A stretch of 64,000 nucleotides of DNA from Anaspis maculata (lineage: Eukaryota; Arthropoda; Insecta; Coleoptera; Scraptiidae). The position numbers were made by a program, and so were the translations under genes. The DNA lies in the NCBI GenBank assembly GCA_949128115.1, contig OX421962.1, forward strand, positions 10,615,262 through 10,679,261. The letters are read 5' to 3'. This document shows, piece after piece, positions 56,776 to 64,000 of this stretch. A model generated the notes under the pieces. The model was not told the DNA's origin and ran no database searches. It saw only the letters and a list, made by a program, of their open reading frames with translations. Each line of letters begins with the position of its first letter. Positions within the stretch are counted from its first letter, which is position 1.

Positions 56776-57043
56776 ATCATATTGGGTGCTTTCCACCGAG
56801 CTCCGAGTTTGATACACCTGCCATTTCCGCATGTGCGGGTGCCAAACGGTGCTTTCCACCTGCGTGTTCTTAATAAGTGCGATTTATAACTCGATTTTAA
56901 TTTTAGTCGCAATCTTAATCGCAATTTTAGTCGGATCGATGGTAAAGCATATTCCTCAATTTATAACTCGATCGCAACGATCGCATCGGTCGGAAGAAGG
57001 CGTGATGGAGGGAGAAAACCTAGGGTGCAGTCATAGACAGTGC

Positions 57044-57422
57044 GTGCTTTCCACCTAGCCCCAAGTTCGGTACACCTGTCATTTACGCATGTGCGGGTTC
57101 CAAACGGTGCTTTCCATCTACGTGTTCCTACTCGGTTCTGCGCCGTTCATTGGATCACCTAAAATTTTGTGCCACACGATGGAACGGGTGCTTTCCACCT
57201 AGACGGTACAAATACCACCAGACGGCACATGTTCCATAGTGTGGCACAAAATTTCAGGTGATCCAATGGAAGGCGCAGAACCGAGTAGGAACACGTAGAT
57301 GGAAAACACCGTTTGGAACCCGCACATGCGTAAATGGCAGGTGCACCGAACTTGGGGCTAGGTGGAAAGCACGCAACATGTGCCGTCTGGTGGTATTTGT
57401 ACCGTCTAGGTGGAAAGCACCC
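57044..57422. mobile_element. Two head-to-head copies of the GGGTGCTTTCCACC MITE
   Basis: 57044-57379 is a near-perfect palindrome (GTGCTTTCCACCTAGCCCCA to its inverse). It is followed by the right end of the same MITE ending GGTGGAAAGCACCC. An inner tip GGGTGCTTTCCACCTAGACG at 57189 shows one copy sits within or against another. AGTGC flanks both sides (57038-57042 approximately and 57423-57427). Confidence 0.75.
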
Positions 57423-57537
57423 AGTGCACTGTGCAGTAGCGTAACTAGCCCATTTGAACAGGCAGGTACACCTACAGACCAAGAAGGCGCCGCAAGTGAA
57501 CATTTTTCGGGAAAATCAGCATAATCAATGTAGGTAT

Positions 57538-57747
57538 TATTAAAACACAAAGGAGCAGGCGTACTTGTTATTATTCTCTACCAGCACATATATCTCATAC
57601 ATCTACCCCACGTCAGTTCTTGCCGCCATTCTGATCTAGCGCCCGCTTCGTGCTAGTTCGCCGTCGCTCTATATGGTGTCGCCACATGCCGGTCGCCTCG
57701 TGCGTCCATAGGCGCACCATTGCTCCCGTCCATAGGCGTCGGTAACA
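57538..57747 (-). repeat. 3' LTR
   Basis: 210 bp, matching 60947-61156. On the minus strand it runs TGTTACCGACGCC to TTTTAATA. Confidence 0.92.
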
Positions 57748-58249
57748 CGGCCCTCCTGACCTTTGGAAGTCCCTTTCCAAAAATCGAAGTCCGGCCGTAG
57801 GCTGTTTCTTAGGATTACCCAGCAGACTGGAGGGGTTAAACGAATAGTCAAATTAATAATTCTTAAAAAAAGAACGAATTTGTTTAACTGATGTTTCTCA
57901 ATAAACAAACAAACAAAAATAAATCGCTACGTTAATTTCTCACATTAATTTCTCTGCACTACTCGGCAATCCTGACCTTAGATGTCCTCAGATAAATCAG
58001 GAGTAGTGTTTTTACAGAACTTCGGGTACACAAATTCATGTGCAGAAGGAAGACGCACGTTGAACAAACGAAACAAAAAGTTGGTTGTGTTGGACTTCAG
58101 CCATATCAACCTCAAAAAGTAAAAAAGAGTTAACTTCAAACCTAATCTAATTAACCTCAAAGAAAAAAAAAAAAAGAACCGAATACATCACCAGTAACCT
58201 GTGTTGGTTCTATGCCATATCAGATCGACTAGTTATTAACTTCGCACAG

Positions 58250-58465
58250 AGTTGTGTTGGAGCAACGCCATCTCAACCCAACTAAAGCAAAGAGTTGTGT
58301 TGGAGCAACGCCATCTCAACCCAAAGAAATCAAAGAGTTGTGTTGGAGCAACGCCATCTCAACCCAACGAAAGCAAAGAGTTGTGTTGGAGCAACGCCAT
58401 CTCAACCCAAAGAAATCAAAGAGTTGTGTTGGAGCAACGCCATCTCAACCCAACGAACACGACCA
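58250..58465 (-). repeat. 43-bp tandem repeat in the retrotransposon 3' region
   Basis: Five consecutive 43-bp units carry GTTGTGTTGGAGCAACGCCA then CTCAACCCAA; decayed units continue to about 58540. They alternate AACTAAAGCAAAG and AAGAAATCAAAG tails. Because 43 is not a multiple of three, all three frames appear as repetitive peptides; they are not genes. It lies between the integrase remnant and the 3' LTR. Confidence 0.92.
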
Positions 58466-58616
58466 CGTGAATTGTGTTGGAACAAAGCCATATCAATTCA
58501 GCTACTAAGTATTAGAGAGTTGTGTTGGAGCATGCCATCTCAACATCTCCTTGCTACTTTCTGAGACCCTGTGAAAAAGAAAGAAAATTAATTCTGAAAA
58601 AGGGCAAAATTGATGG

Positions 58617-58815
58617 TTAATCACAATAAAAAAAATTAAAAAAAAAATACGTGAATGAGACCACAGTGATGAACAAACTAAGGAAACGTAACCCAGGGTT
58701 TAATATGCTCAGCCGCGTAAACACCTTTATACTTGATTCGGGAGCGCGTAGAGCCCTGAATTTCGGCCACTTCATATCTATCATTATCTTTGATGGCAGA
58801 AATTTCAAACGGACC
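58617..58815 (-). pseudogene. Integrase C-terminal remnant (Gypsy type)
   Basis: From the deletion junction near 58815 the minus frame reads RKGPFEISAIKDNDRYEVAE, IQGSTRSR, then YKGVYAAEHIKPW. This matches the C-terminal domain of insect Gypsy integrases (KGP....V...DRYEV.D..G......Y.GV.A.DH+.PW). It is fused after the gag zinc knuckle, in another frame, with the catalytic pol region deleted. Confidence 0.8.
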
Positions 58816-59390
58816 TTTCCTGTGCCTGAGTTGACAAGCACTCTTTTTGCTTATGACCTTTACCGTTGCATTTAAAACACACAATGGGAGGTTTGAAAAT
58901 TTGTTTGGTATTAGCGAATGAACTTGAGGGGAGTGGTTTATTTACACTGACGGTTTTTAGATAGCTAGCCAACTCAGCAGGGTTAGTGATATTTACTGCC
59001 CGGATAGTCAACTTCAGGGTATCATCTCCAATATCACTTACAATTAAGTTCACTTCGTCAGTACCTCTCAAATTGAGTTGCATTTTCCGAATGGCTGCTA
59101 ATTTGCGAAAGCAAAATTCCAATAAATTTTCATCACGGTGGGGAGTTATCGACAGCATTTGTTTCATGAGAGCGTGCAAATCACGACTGGGTGGGAAAGT
59201 TTTAATGAGAAGTGCCTTCCACTCATTCCATGTATGAGGAATGTCTAGCAGCGTTTTATACCACAGTTCGGCAGAACCTTTTAATTTATTTATTCACAAA
59301 TGTTGCATATAGATATCATCCCAATGATAGATTCGTGCCAATGTCTCAATTTGTACAAGCCAGGCAATAACATCACCATCAATAGACCTA
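58805..59390 (-). pseudogene. gag, C-terminal part with CCHC zinc knuckle
   Basis: The frame begins near RNRSIDGDVIAWLVQIETLA (59391) and continues through ARIYHWDD, a stop codon near 59294 and GSAELWYKTLL. It then has WNEWKALLIKTFPPSRDLHA and the knuckle CFKCNGKGHKQKEC (about 58850), and ends shortly after at the deletion junction. The W..WL...F spacing is that of retrotransposon gag. The internal stop and lost pol make it non-functional. Confidence 0.82.
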
Positions 59391-59399
59391 TTTCTTATG

Positions 59400-60360
59400 G
59401 GGAACAGAGACGTTCAGACAAGGATGAACAATTTTAAGCCACACCCCTGGCCAATTGAAGGCCTTCAATTATTAGGCGCGAAATTCGAGGAAGGCGATAC
59501 TGTCACAATGAATTAGAATTGTCACTGTCACTTATGACTGCAACCTGTGTCGTGTCGCTACACTGATCGAATAATTCGAAAAATGCTCGTATATTGTGTG
59601 AAAAGTTGTCCGCACTAGTCCAAGGGAATATTTCCCTCAAATGTTTCGTTCTACGGTTTTCCTGCCGACGAAAATAAGCGAAATAAATGGATGGCCGCCA
59701 CTGGAAGACACCGGCACCAGGAAGAATTTGAAGGCGAACGAAACAATTTCAGCTGTTTTACAAGTTGCACAAAGCCAAAAGCGGGGTCACCCAAATTACC
59801 GTTCAAAGTGCTGGGAATGCTATCTCACCTTCCTATTTGGCGATTACCCACTACAACTTCACAACAAAACCTCAATATTTTGCTTCAGTTTTGGTGTGCT
59901 CACGGCACTTCAGAGTGGAAGATTTCTATTCATCCAGTGATAGGTACAAAGATGACGCTGAAAACAATTGCTGTTCCGGACATTTTCTTGAGAAGCTTGT
60001 TTCTTTTTCTGGCTCCTGTAGCACTCCGCTTTTACCTCCAGGCTATTCACAAGTACGTCTTCAAAATATCCTTTCACACTATACTTCATCCCCTTATCAC
60101 GCTGGTTCCCCTTCATTTGATGCTTACACTACACTTTTGTAAAGAAGTAAAGCGTTGTCGAGTCTGTAGGTTGCAGGTTGCAGCGTGGCAAGACTTTTGG
60201 TTCTGTTCTACTGACAACTGATGACAAATTGTAACATATCGTTGTCGGGGGTAATGACAAGGAGAAAGTCAGTGGCACTGACAGAGTTGCTACGGGAGAT
60301 TGTGAGGCAAATCTAGCCAATGAGCGGCGATAGGAGGCAAAAGGGGCGTGAAAAAGAAAT
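59400..60360 (+). mobile_element. ~0.95-kb insertion within gag, carrying a THAP fragment
   Basis: The gag frames on either side (VDFDPMD at 60363 and RNRSIDGDV at 59391) belong together. The ends show short inverted similarity (GACCTATTTCTT at both edges; CACACCCCT at 59441 and its near-inverse at 60344). No convincing target duplication, so boundaries are approximate. The insertion could be a P-like or other THAP-bearing transposon, or a captured gene piece. Confidence 0.55.
59583..60142 (+). pseudogene. THAP-domain fragment
   Basis: ATG at 59583 opens MLVYCVKSC (first zinc cysteines), then hits TAG at 59616. The same frame resumes with VSFYGFPADENKRNKWMAAT, containing the conserved F..FP and tryptophan of THAP domains. 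The C-x2-H half, LVCSRHFRVEDF, lies near 59898 in another frame, so a frameshift or intron separates the halves; a CTTCAG acceptor-like site occurs at 59882-59887. A CSTPLLPPGYS stretch follows. THAP domains bind DNA and occur in P-element transposases and host regulators. As it stands it cannot make an intact domain unless the TAG is bypassed by splicing. Confidence 0.72.
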
Positions 60361-60362
60361 AG

Positions 60363-60875
60363 GTCCATTGGATCAAAGTCCACAATGTCCTTATTTCTCG
60401 CAGTTACCATCAGTTTGCTATATCCTACGATACCTGATAGAGACAGCGGTTGCTGTACCTCATAACCTGACGGACGACTCTGATGAATGGTCTCACGGCT
60501 AGCTTCTGCCGAGTGTACCTGAGGTGGCAAATCTGGCAAACTCGGGGTCAGATGACACCCATCCTCAGCTCGGGTAGCTGCAGCCGGAGGGTGAGGCGTC
60601 GATGCAGCCGCCGGCGAGTCGCGTGGCTGTACATAACTCCGGGGCAGCCCCGGGGGCGTCCAGGAGTGTCGTTTATGAACACGACCGTGTTTCCTTTTCC
60701 GGTTACGGCCGCCAAAATGTTCTTCGGACGAGCTGCTCCTCTTGCGGTGCTTCTCCGAGATTAGGCGCCGATTTTTCCGACTGCGTGAACGGTGGCCATG
60801 CTCCTTGGAGAACGTGCTGCTCCCCTCAGATGAGGAAGAACTGCTATGCCTCCGCTTCTTCTTGGTTTTTACCAT
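60363..60875 (-). pseudogene. gag, N-terminal part, Ser/Arg-rich
   Basis: Start ATG at 60875 (MVKTKKKRRHSSSSSSEGSS), then a basic SR-like region (RSRSRKNRRLISEKHRKRSS), a proline/alanine-rich linker (PAAASTPHPPAAATRAEDG) and GYSKLMVTARNKDIVDFDPM, where the homologous gag continues beyond the inserted segment. The frame is open further upstream to 60959 and downstream into the insertion to 60129, but those parts are leader and foreign sequence. It is interrupted, hence a pseudogene. Confidence 0.75.
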
Positions 60876-60946
60876 TTGGCGATCGAGGTGTACCTGGGGC
60901 CGTGACAAAAGGCTCACTGGGGCGATGAGTTGAATCCCACTTGTGA

Positions 60947-61156
60947 TATTAAAACACAAAGGAGCAGGCGTACTTGTTATTATTCTCTACCAGCACATAT
61001 ATCTCATACATCTACCCCACGTCAGTTCTTGCCGCCATTCTGATCTAGCGCCCGCTTCGTGCTAGTTCGCCGTCGCTCTATATGGTGTCGCCACATGCCG
61101 GTCGCCTCGTGCGTCCATAGGCGCACCATTGCTCCCGTCCATAGGCGTCGGTAACA
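60947..61156 (-). repeat. 5' LTR
   Basis: 210 bp, matching 57538-57747, with the GTAT target duplication immediately outside. Confidence 0.92.
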
Positions 61157-61746
61157 GTATGTTCGTGTGAATTGTAAACGTTGAAAAGGCGCCGCGTGCC
61201 GTTGCGGTCAAATATTTGTACAGATGGGTGCGGGTATCCGGCTGACCTCCCCCTAGTTGCACCACTGAACCTCTGCACAAAGTCCCCAGAAAATCCCCTA
61301 GCATAACGTTGCTAATCAAGAAGACTACTGTGTTCATTTTCGCTAATCTTGATATTATTATCTTGATTTTCATTGGTCGATTGTAAGGATCGGATCGCAA
61401 GAGTTGGATATTGGCCAACTTCTTAAAATCCTTAAAATCGTTACGATTGCGTCTTGCGATTAAAATCGGGTTATAAAAGGTATAGAGGAAATCGTATCCT
61501 TGAACTTAGTTAAAATTGCGATTGAAATTGCGACTAAAATTAAAATCGAGTTATAAATCGCACTTTACCCGGTTCTGTGCCGTTCATTGGACCACCTAAA
61601 ATTGTGTGTCATACTATGGAACATGTGCCGCCTGATGGTATTTGTACCGTCTAGGTGGAAAGCACCCATTGTTACGGTATTCGGGTTCACCTAGACTGCT
61701 CAACATTTGAAATGTCGGTATCGAAAATTTTGCTTTTTTTCAAAAC

Positions 61747-62053
61747 GGTATAACTTTGGATTGTCTCAACTGATTCCGATTTTGTTTCCACGGTTGTTCA
61801 GATACATCTTCCTGAAATCTACTTGGTTGGCGAGATTTTTTGATTAACTTCAATTACATTCGTTACAGGGTGAAATGTAAAGCATTGCAAAACTGTGCTT
61901 AGTTCAATAGATCCCCATTGTTGTGAACTTTTTTTTTCAAATTCTAACGATATAATCATAAAGCCTGATGTTCTATCTCGAAACGGTTTCTGAATTTTCC
62001 AGATCAAAAGTCCATCAATGATGACATGATTTTTTTTTTGTATAAGTTGCATT
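61747..62053. repeat. Large inverted repeat, left arm
   Basis: GGTATAACTTTGGATTGT, TTACAGGGTG(A/G)AATGTAAAGC and TGCTTAGTTCAATAGATCC are inverted at 63690-64000. A Harbinger-like MITE inserted at the inner end of this arm. Confidence 0.8.
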
Positions 62054-62056
62054 TAA

Positions 62057-62552
62057 AGGTGGGTTCAGTCAGCTTGGTTTTAGTTTTAGTCGTAGTCGTT
62101 GTCGTAAATTTGAAAGTAGAAAGCACGCGTGATATGCGCGGCGTTCATACAGAGTTTTAGTTTTAATTTTAGTCGTAAGAATTCCGAACTTTGTCGTATG
62201 ATGCCGACTTGCAGGTTGCGTAATTACCGGTATAAGGTATGAGCATGGATGGTGATGGTAATGGATTGTATGTATCAATAAAAAAATAGCATAAGCATTT
62301 GCTTCGATTTCAGAGAAGTTGTACTCCTCATAAATGTAAGCAAATACTTATTTATGCTTATTTTTTTACGAGTTTTTATATTAATACTACCCATTATGAA
62401 CACGGACCGTATGAAGATGAAGGTTCGCGCAGTATCATTCGAGCTCCTATTGGTCAATTCTTACGACTAAATCTTGTTGTATGAACGCTCTTCTCTGTTA
62501 CGACAACGACTAAAACTAAAACAGCGACTAAATAAGCTGACTGAACGCACCT
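62057..62552. mobile_element. 496-bp Harbinger-like element, TAA target duplication
   Basis: Tips are AGGTGGGTTCAGTCAGCTTG and, inverted, AGGTGCGTTCAGTCAGCTTA. TAA flanks lie at 62054-62056 and 62553-62555. Subterminal TTTTAGTTTTAGTCG repeats recall the TTTTAATTTTAGTCG of the TIR element at 56873-61564. No transposase. Confidence 0.88.
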
Positions 62553-62769
62553 TAAGTCATTTCGGTTGGCAATAAAATCGCATTTTTGATGATAAGAACC
62601 TGTAATTTTGCATGCTTGTTGCTTGAACTTTTAAAAACTGCTGCGCCCTCAGAAACCTCCATTTTACTTTCCCGGTTCGCGTTCTCGAATGAAAAGAAAA
62701 ATATTGTTTTCGCGCAAAAATTTTATTTCCTGATTTCGAAGAATAACTCTTTTAACACTTACGCTGCGC

Positions 62770-63180
62770 TGCGCATGACTCCGATCGGAGCCACAGCAGT
62801 TCAGTACGTGGTGCTCGCGACTCCGATCGGAGTCACGTTCTCCTTCTGAATAAATGGACCAAATACAAAACCAGCACTGCTCTGAATTGCATGTGTCTAA
62901 GTGAGCATGTAGCTTAGGTGTTAGAATTTTCTATTTCAGCTGCCGTTCCCGATTTTTTTGATTTTGCGATGGGAGAGTGTTGCCTCAACCCTCAAGTTGT
63001 AGGAAAACCTGTTTTTTTTTTTTCGTTTTGTTTTTTTCATCAATATATGGTTGGATTAGTGTTTAGCTAGCGTTATTTCTCCCCTATTCTTGAAAATTCA
63101 ACAAAATATACGCGGCTCCGATAGGCGCCGCTCAGCACTCGGCAACAAAAAATATAGCTAGGTGCGCATGACTCCTTTCG
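62770..63180. repeat. Cluster of GACTCCGATCGGAGTC-like palindromes
   Basis: Near-perfect short palindromes occur near 62778 (GACTCCGATCGGAGCC), 62819 (GACTCCGATCGGAGTC), 63114 (GGCTCCGATAGGCGCC) and 63170 (GACTCCTTTCGGAGTC), three of them preceded by GCGCATGA- or GCGC-like text. Nature unknown. Confidence 0.6.
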
Positions 63181-63384
63181 GAGTCGCATTTTCAAAAAGA
63201 GTCAAAAATAAAAATAACTCCATATTATCGTCTATTACAAACAATAATCAACTTCTGACCAACAAAAAACCCAATAATGAGGAAAAGGTGTTGCAGCACC
63301 GGGGGTTCATGCACTTTCCAAAAGTCGCAGCGAAAGTGTTGAGGTCCACCTAATCGATTCATTTAGACCATTCCAGATCAAAGT

Positions 63385-63545
63385 CGGTCTGTCTGCCTGC
63401 CTGTGTGTCTAACTCTGTGTAATCGTCCATGATAACTCCCAAATGGTACATCCAATTGAGCTGAAATTTGGTACGCAGCCATGGTATAGGCGTCTCATGA
63501 ACTTGTGTGATCTTGGTTGAAATCCGCCATTAGAGGGCGCACTTA
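63385..63545 (+). repeat. GTCTGTCTG-headed dispersed repeat
   Basis: GTCTGTCTGCCTGCCTG, GATAACTCCCAAATGG, GAGCTGAAATTTGGTACG and CCGCCATTAGAGGGCGC. It is related to the inverse of 32690-32835. Class unknown. Confidence 0.55.
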
Positions 63546-63689
63546 TTGCATCGTATCAATATCGGAATTTTTGACGTACGGACCTCAAACTAAAAATGAA
63601 GATGTTTTGTTGGTTCAGAAACACATTCTAAAATTTTAGTTTGAATATGTTTCAAAAATTCAACCTTAATTTCTCTCTTTTTGAAGATG

Positions 63690-64000
63690 TCTAAAATGCA
63701 ACTTTTACAAAAAAAATCATATCATCATTGTCGAACTACTGATCAGGAAAATTCAAAAACCGTTCCGAGACAAGACATCAGGCTTCATGACTATATCGTT
63801 AGAATTTGAAAATAAAACTATTCACAAAAACAGGGATCTATTGAACTAAGCACAATTTTGCAATGCTTTACATTCCACCCTGTAACAAATGTAATTGGGA
63901 TGAATTGAAATTCTCGCCAGTGAAGTAGATTGCTGAACGATGTATCTAAGAAACCGTCAAGACAAAATCGGAATCGGTTAACACAATCCAAAGTTATACC
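63690..64000. repeat. Large inverted repeat, right arm (cut by the window end)
   Basis: Inverse of 61747-62053, ending at the last base of the window with CCAAAGTTATACC. The element probably continues beyond 64000. Confidence 0.8.

Larger units (their letters stand above)
57538..61156 (-). mobile_element. Defective Ty3/Gypsy LTR retrotransposon
   Basis: It is 3.6 kb, flanked by the 4-bp duplication GTAT (57534-57537, 61157-61160). Two 210-bp LTRs (57538-57747, 60947-61156) are essentially identical and begin TGTTACC on the minus strand. Just inside the 5' LTR lies TGGGATTCAACTC (60939-60927), a candidate tRNA primer site. A purine tract AGGAGGG precedes the 3' LTR. It encodes a gag that is joined by deletion to the integrase C-terminus; protease, RT, RNase H and the integrase core are absent. 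A THAP-bearing insertion splits gag. It is non-autonomous, and near-identical LTRs indicate a fairly young insertion. Confidence 0.9.
56873..61564. mobile_element. TIR element (AGTGCGATTTATAACTCG) inserted in the MITE
   Basis: The left end AGTGCGATTTATAACTCGAT, continuing TTTAATTTTAGTCGCAAT, is inverted at the right (CGAGTTATAAATCGCACT). TTA occurs at both flanks (56870-56872 and 61565-61567), with three extra bases on the left. Its inner ends match the interior of foldback element 2 (1190-1770). Stripped of the retrotransposon and inner MITEs it would be well under 1 kb and non-autonomous. Confidence 0.75.
56784..61667. mobile_element. GGGTGCTTTCCACC MITE, hugely expanded by nested insertion
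   Basis: The left end (GGGTGCTTTCCACCGAGCTC, then CATTTCCGCATGTGCGGG) and right end (TACCGTCTAGGTGGAAAGCA, then CCC) are the two ends of one ~210-bp MITE, flanked by ATT on both sides. They are separated by a 4.7-kb insertion. Comparison with the intact copies at 57044-57422 shows the host text CGTGTTC(C/T)TAC(T/C)CGGTTCTG was broken at TTA. Confidence 0.8.

Noticed and set aside
58252..58564. Three repetitive 72-89-codon frames
   Set aside because: They are the three phases of the 43-bp tandem repeat within the retrotransposon.
1..64000. tRNA or rRNA genes
   Set aside because: No cloverleaf-compatible A/B box pair or rRNA segment could be recognised by eye. A tRNA-scanning covariance search would settle this.

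Overview
This is eukaryotic nuclear DNA, almost certainly arthropod and probably insect. The evidence is C2H2 zinc-finger genes with very short (56-61 bp) GT-AG introns, THAP, mariner, BEL/Pao, Ty3/Gypsy and LINE remnants, hAT- and Harbinger-type MITEs with clean target duplications, and many CAGGGTG-ended foldback elements flanked by TA. The finger consensus (CNHCSYR-type) resembles families I associate with hemipterans such as whiteflies, but the species cannot be fixed from this window. There are no bacterial genes, operons, rRNA, tRNA or CRISPR features that I can support. Most of the window is repetitive DNA.

Layout. 1-3.3 kb: three palindromic CAGGGTG foldback elements. 5.6-6.6 kb: a degenerate ~125-bp tandem repeat interrupted by a 193-bp MITE. 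9.4-10.3 kb: a broken BEL/Pao polymerase. 10.5-27.3 kb: a very large structure with about 73 head-to-tail 133-bp satellite monomers on the plus strand, about 8 on the minus strand, and inverted copies of the same flanking repeat at the two outer edges. A 1.5-kb foldback element sits cleanly inside one monomer. 28-42 kb: copies of an ~0.9-kb interspersed repeat that appears to hide a conserved minus-strand reading frame, inverted minisatellites, a 2.4-kb foldback with a dead mariner transposase at its centre, and LINE fragments. 42-46.9 kb: more foldbacks and a dead Gypsy RNase H.

46.9-56.2 kb holds the two best genes: divergently transcribed paralogous 14-finger C2H2 proteins of 516 and 515 aa. 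In both, the initiator ATG appears to be split AT|G by a tiny intron. The stop codon of the minus-strand copy lies inside the arm of a foldback element. Between them lies a ~3.2-kb palindromic structure built from degenerate tandem repeats, reminiscent in architecture of Drosophila FB elements, plus two possible small first exons.

56.4-61.7 kb is a transposon nest: a MITE containing a larger TIR element, which contains further MITE copies and a defective 3.6-kb Ty3/Gypsy retrotransposon (210-bp LTRs, GTAT target duplication). The retrotransposon carries an insertion with a THAP-domain fragment. 61.7-64 kb has a large inverted repeat running off the window edge, a Harbinger-like MITE and a cluster of short perfect palindromes.
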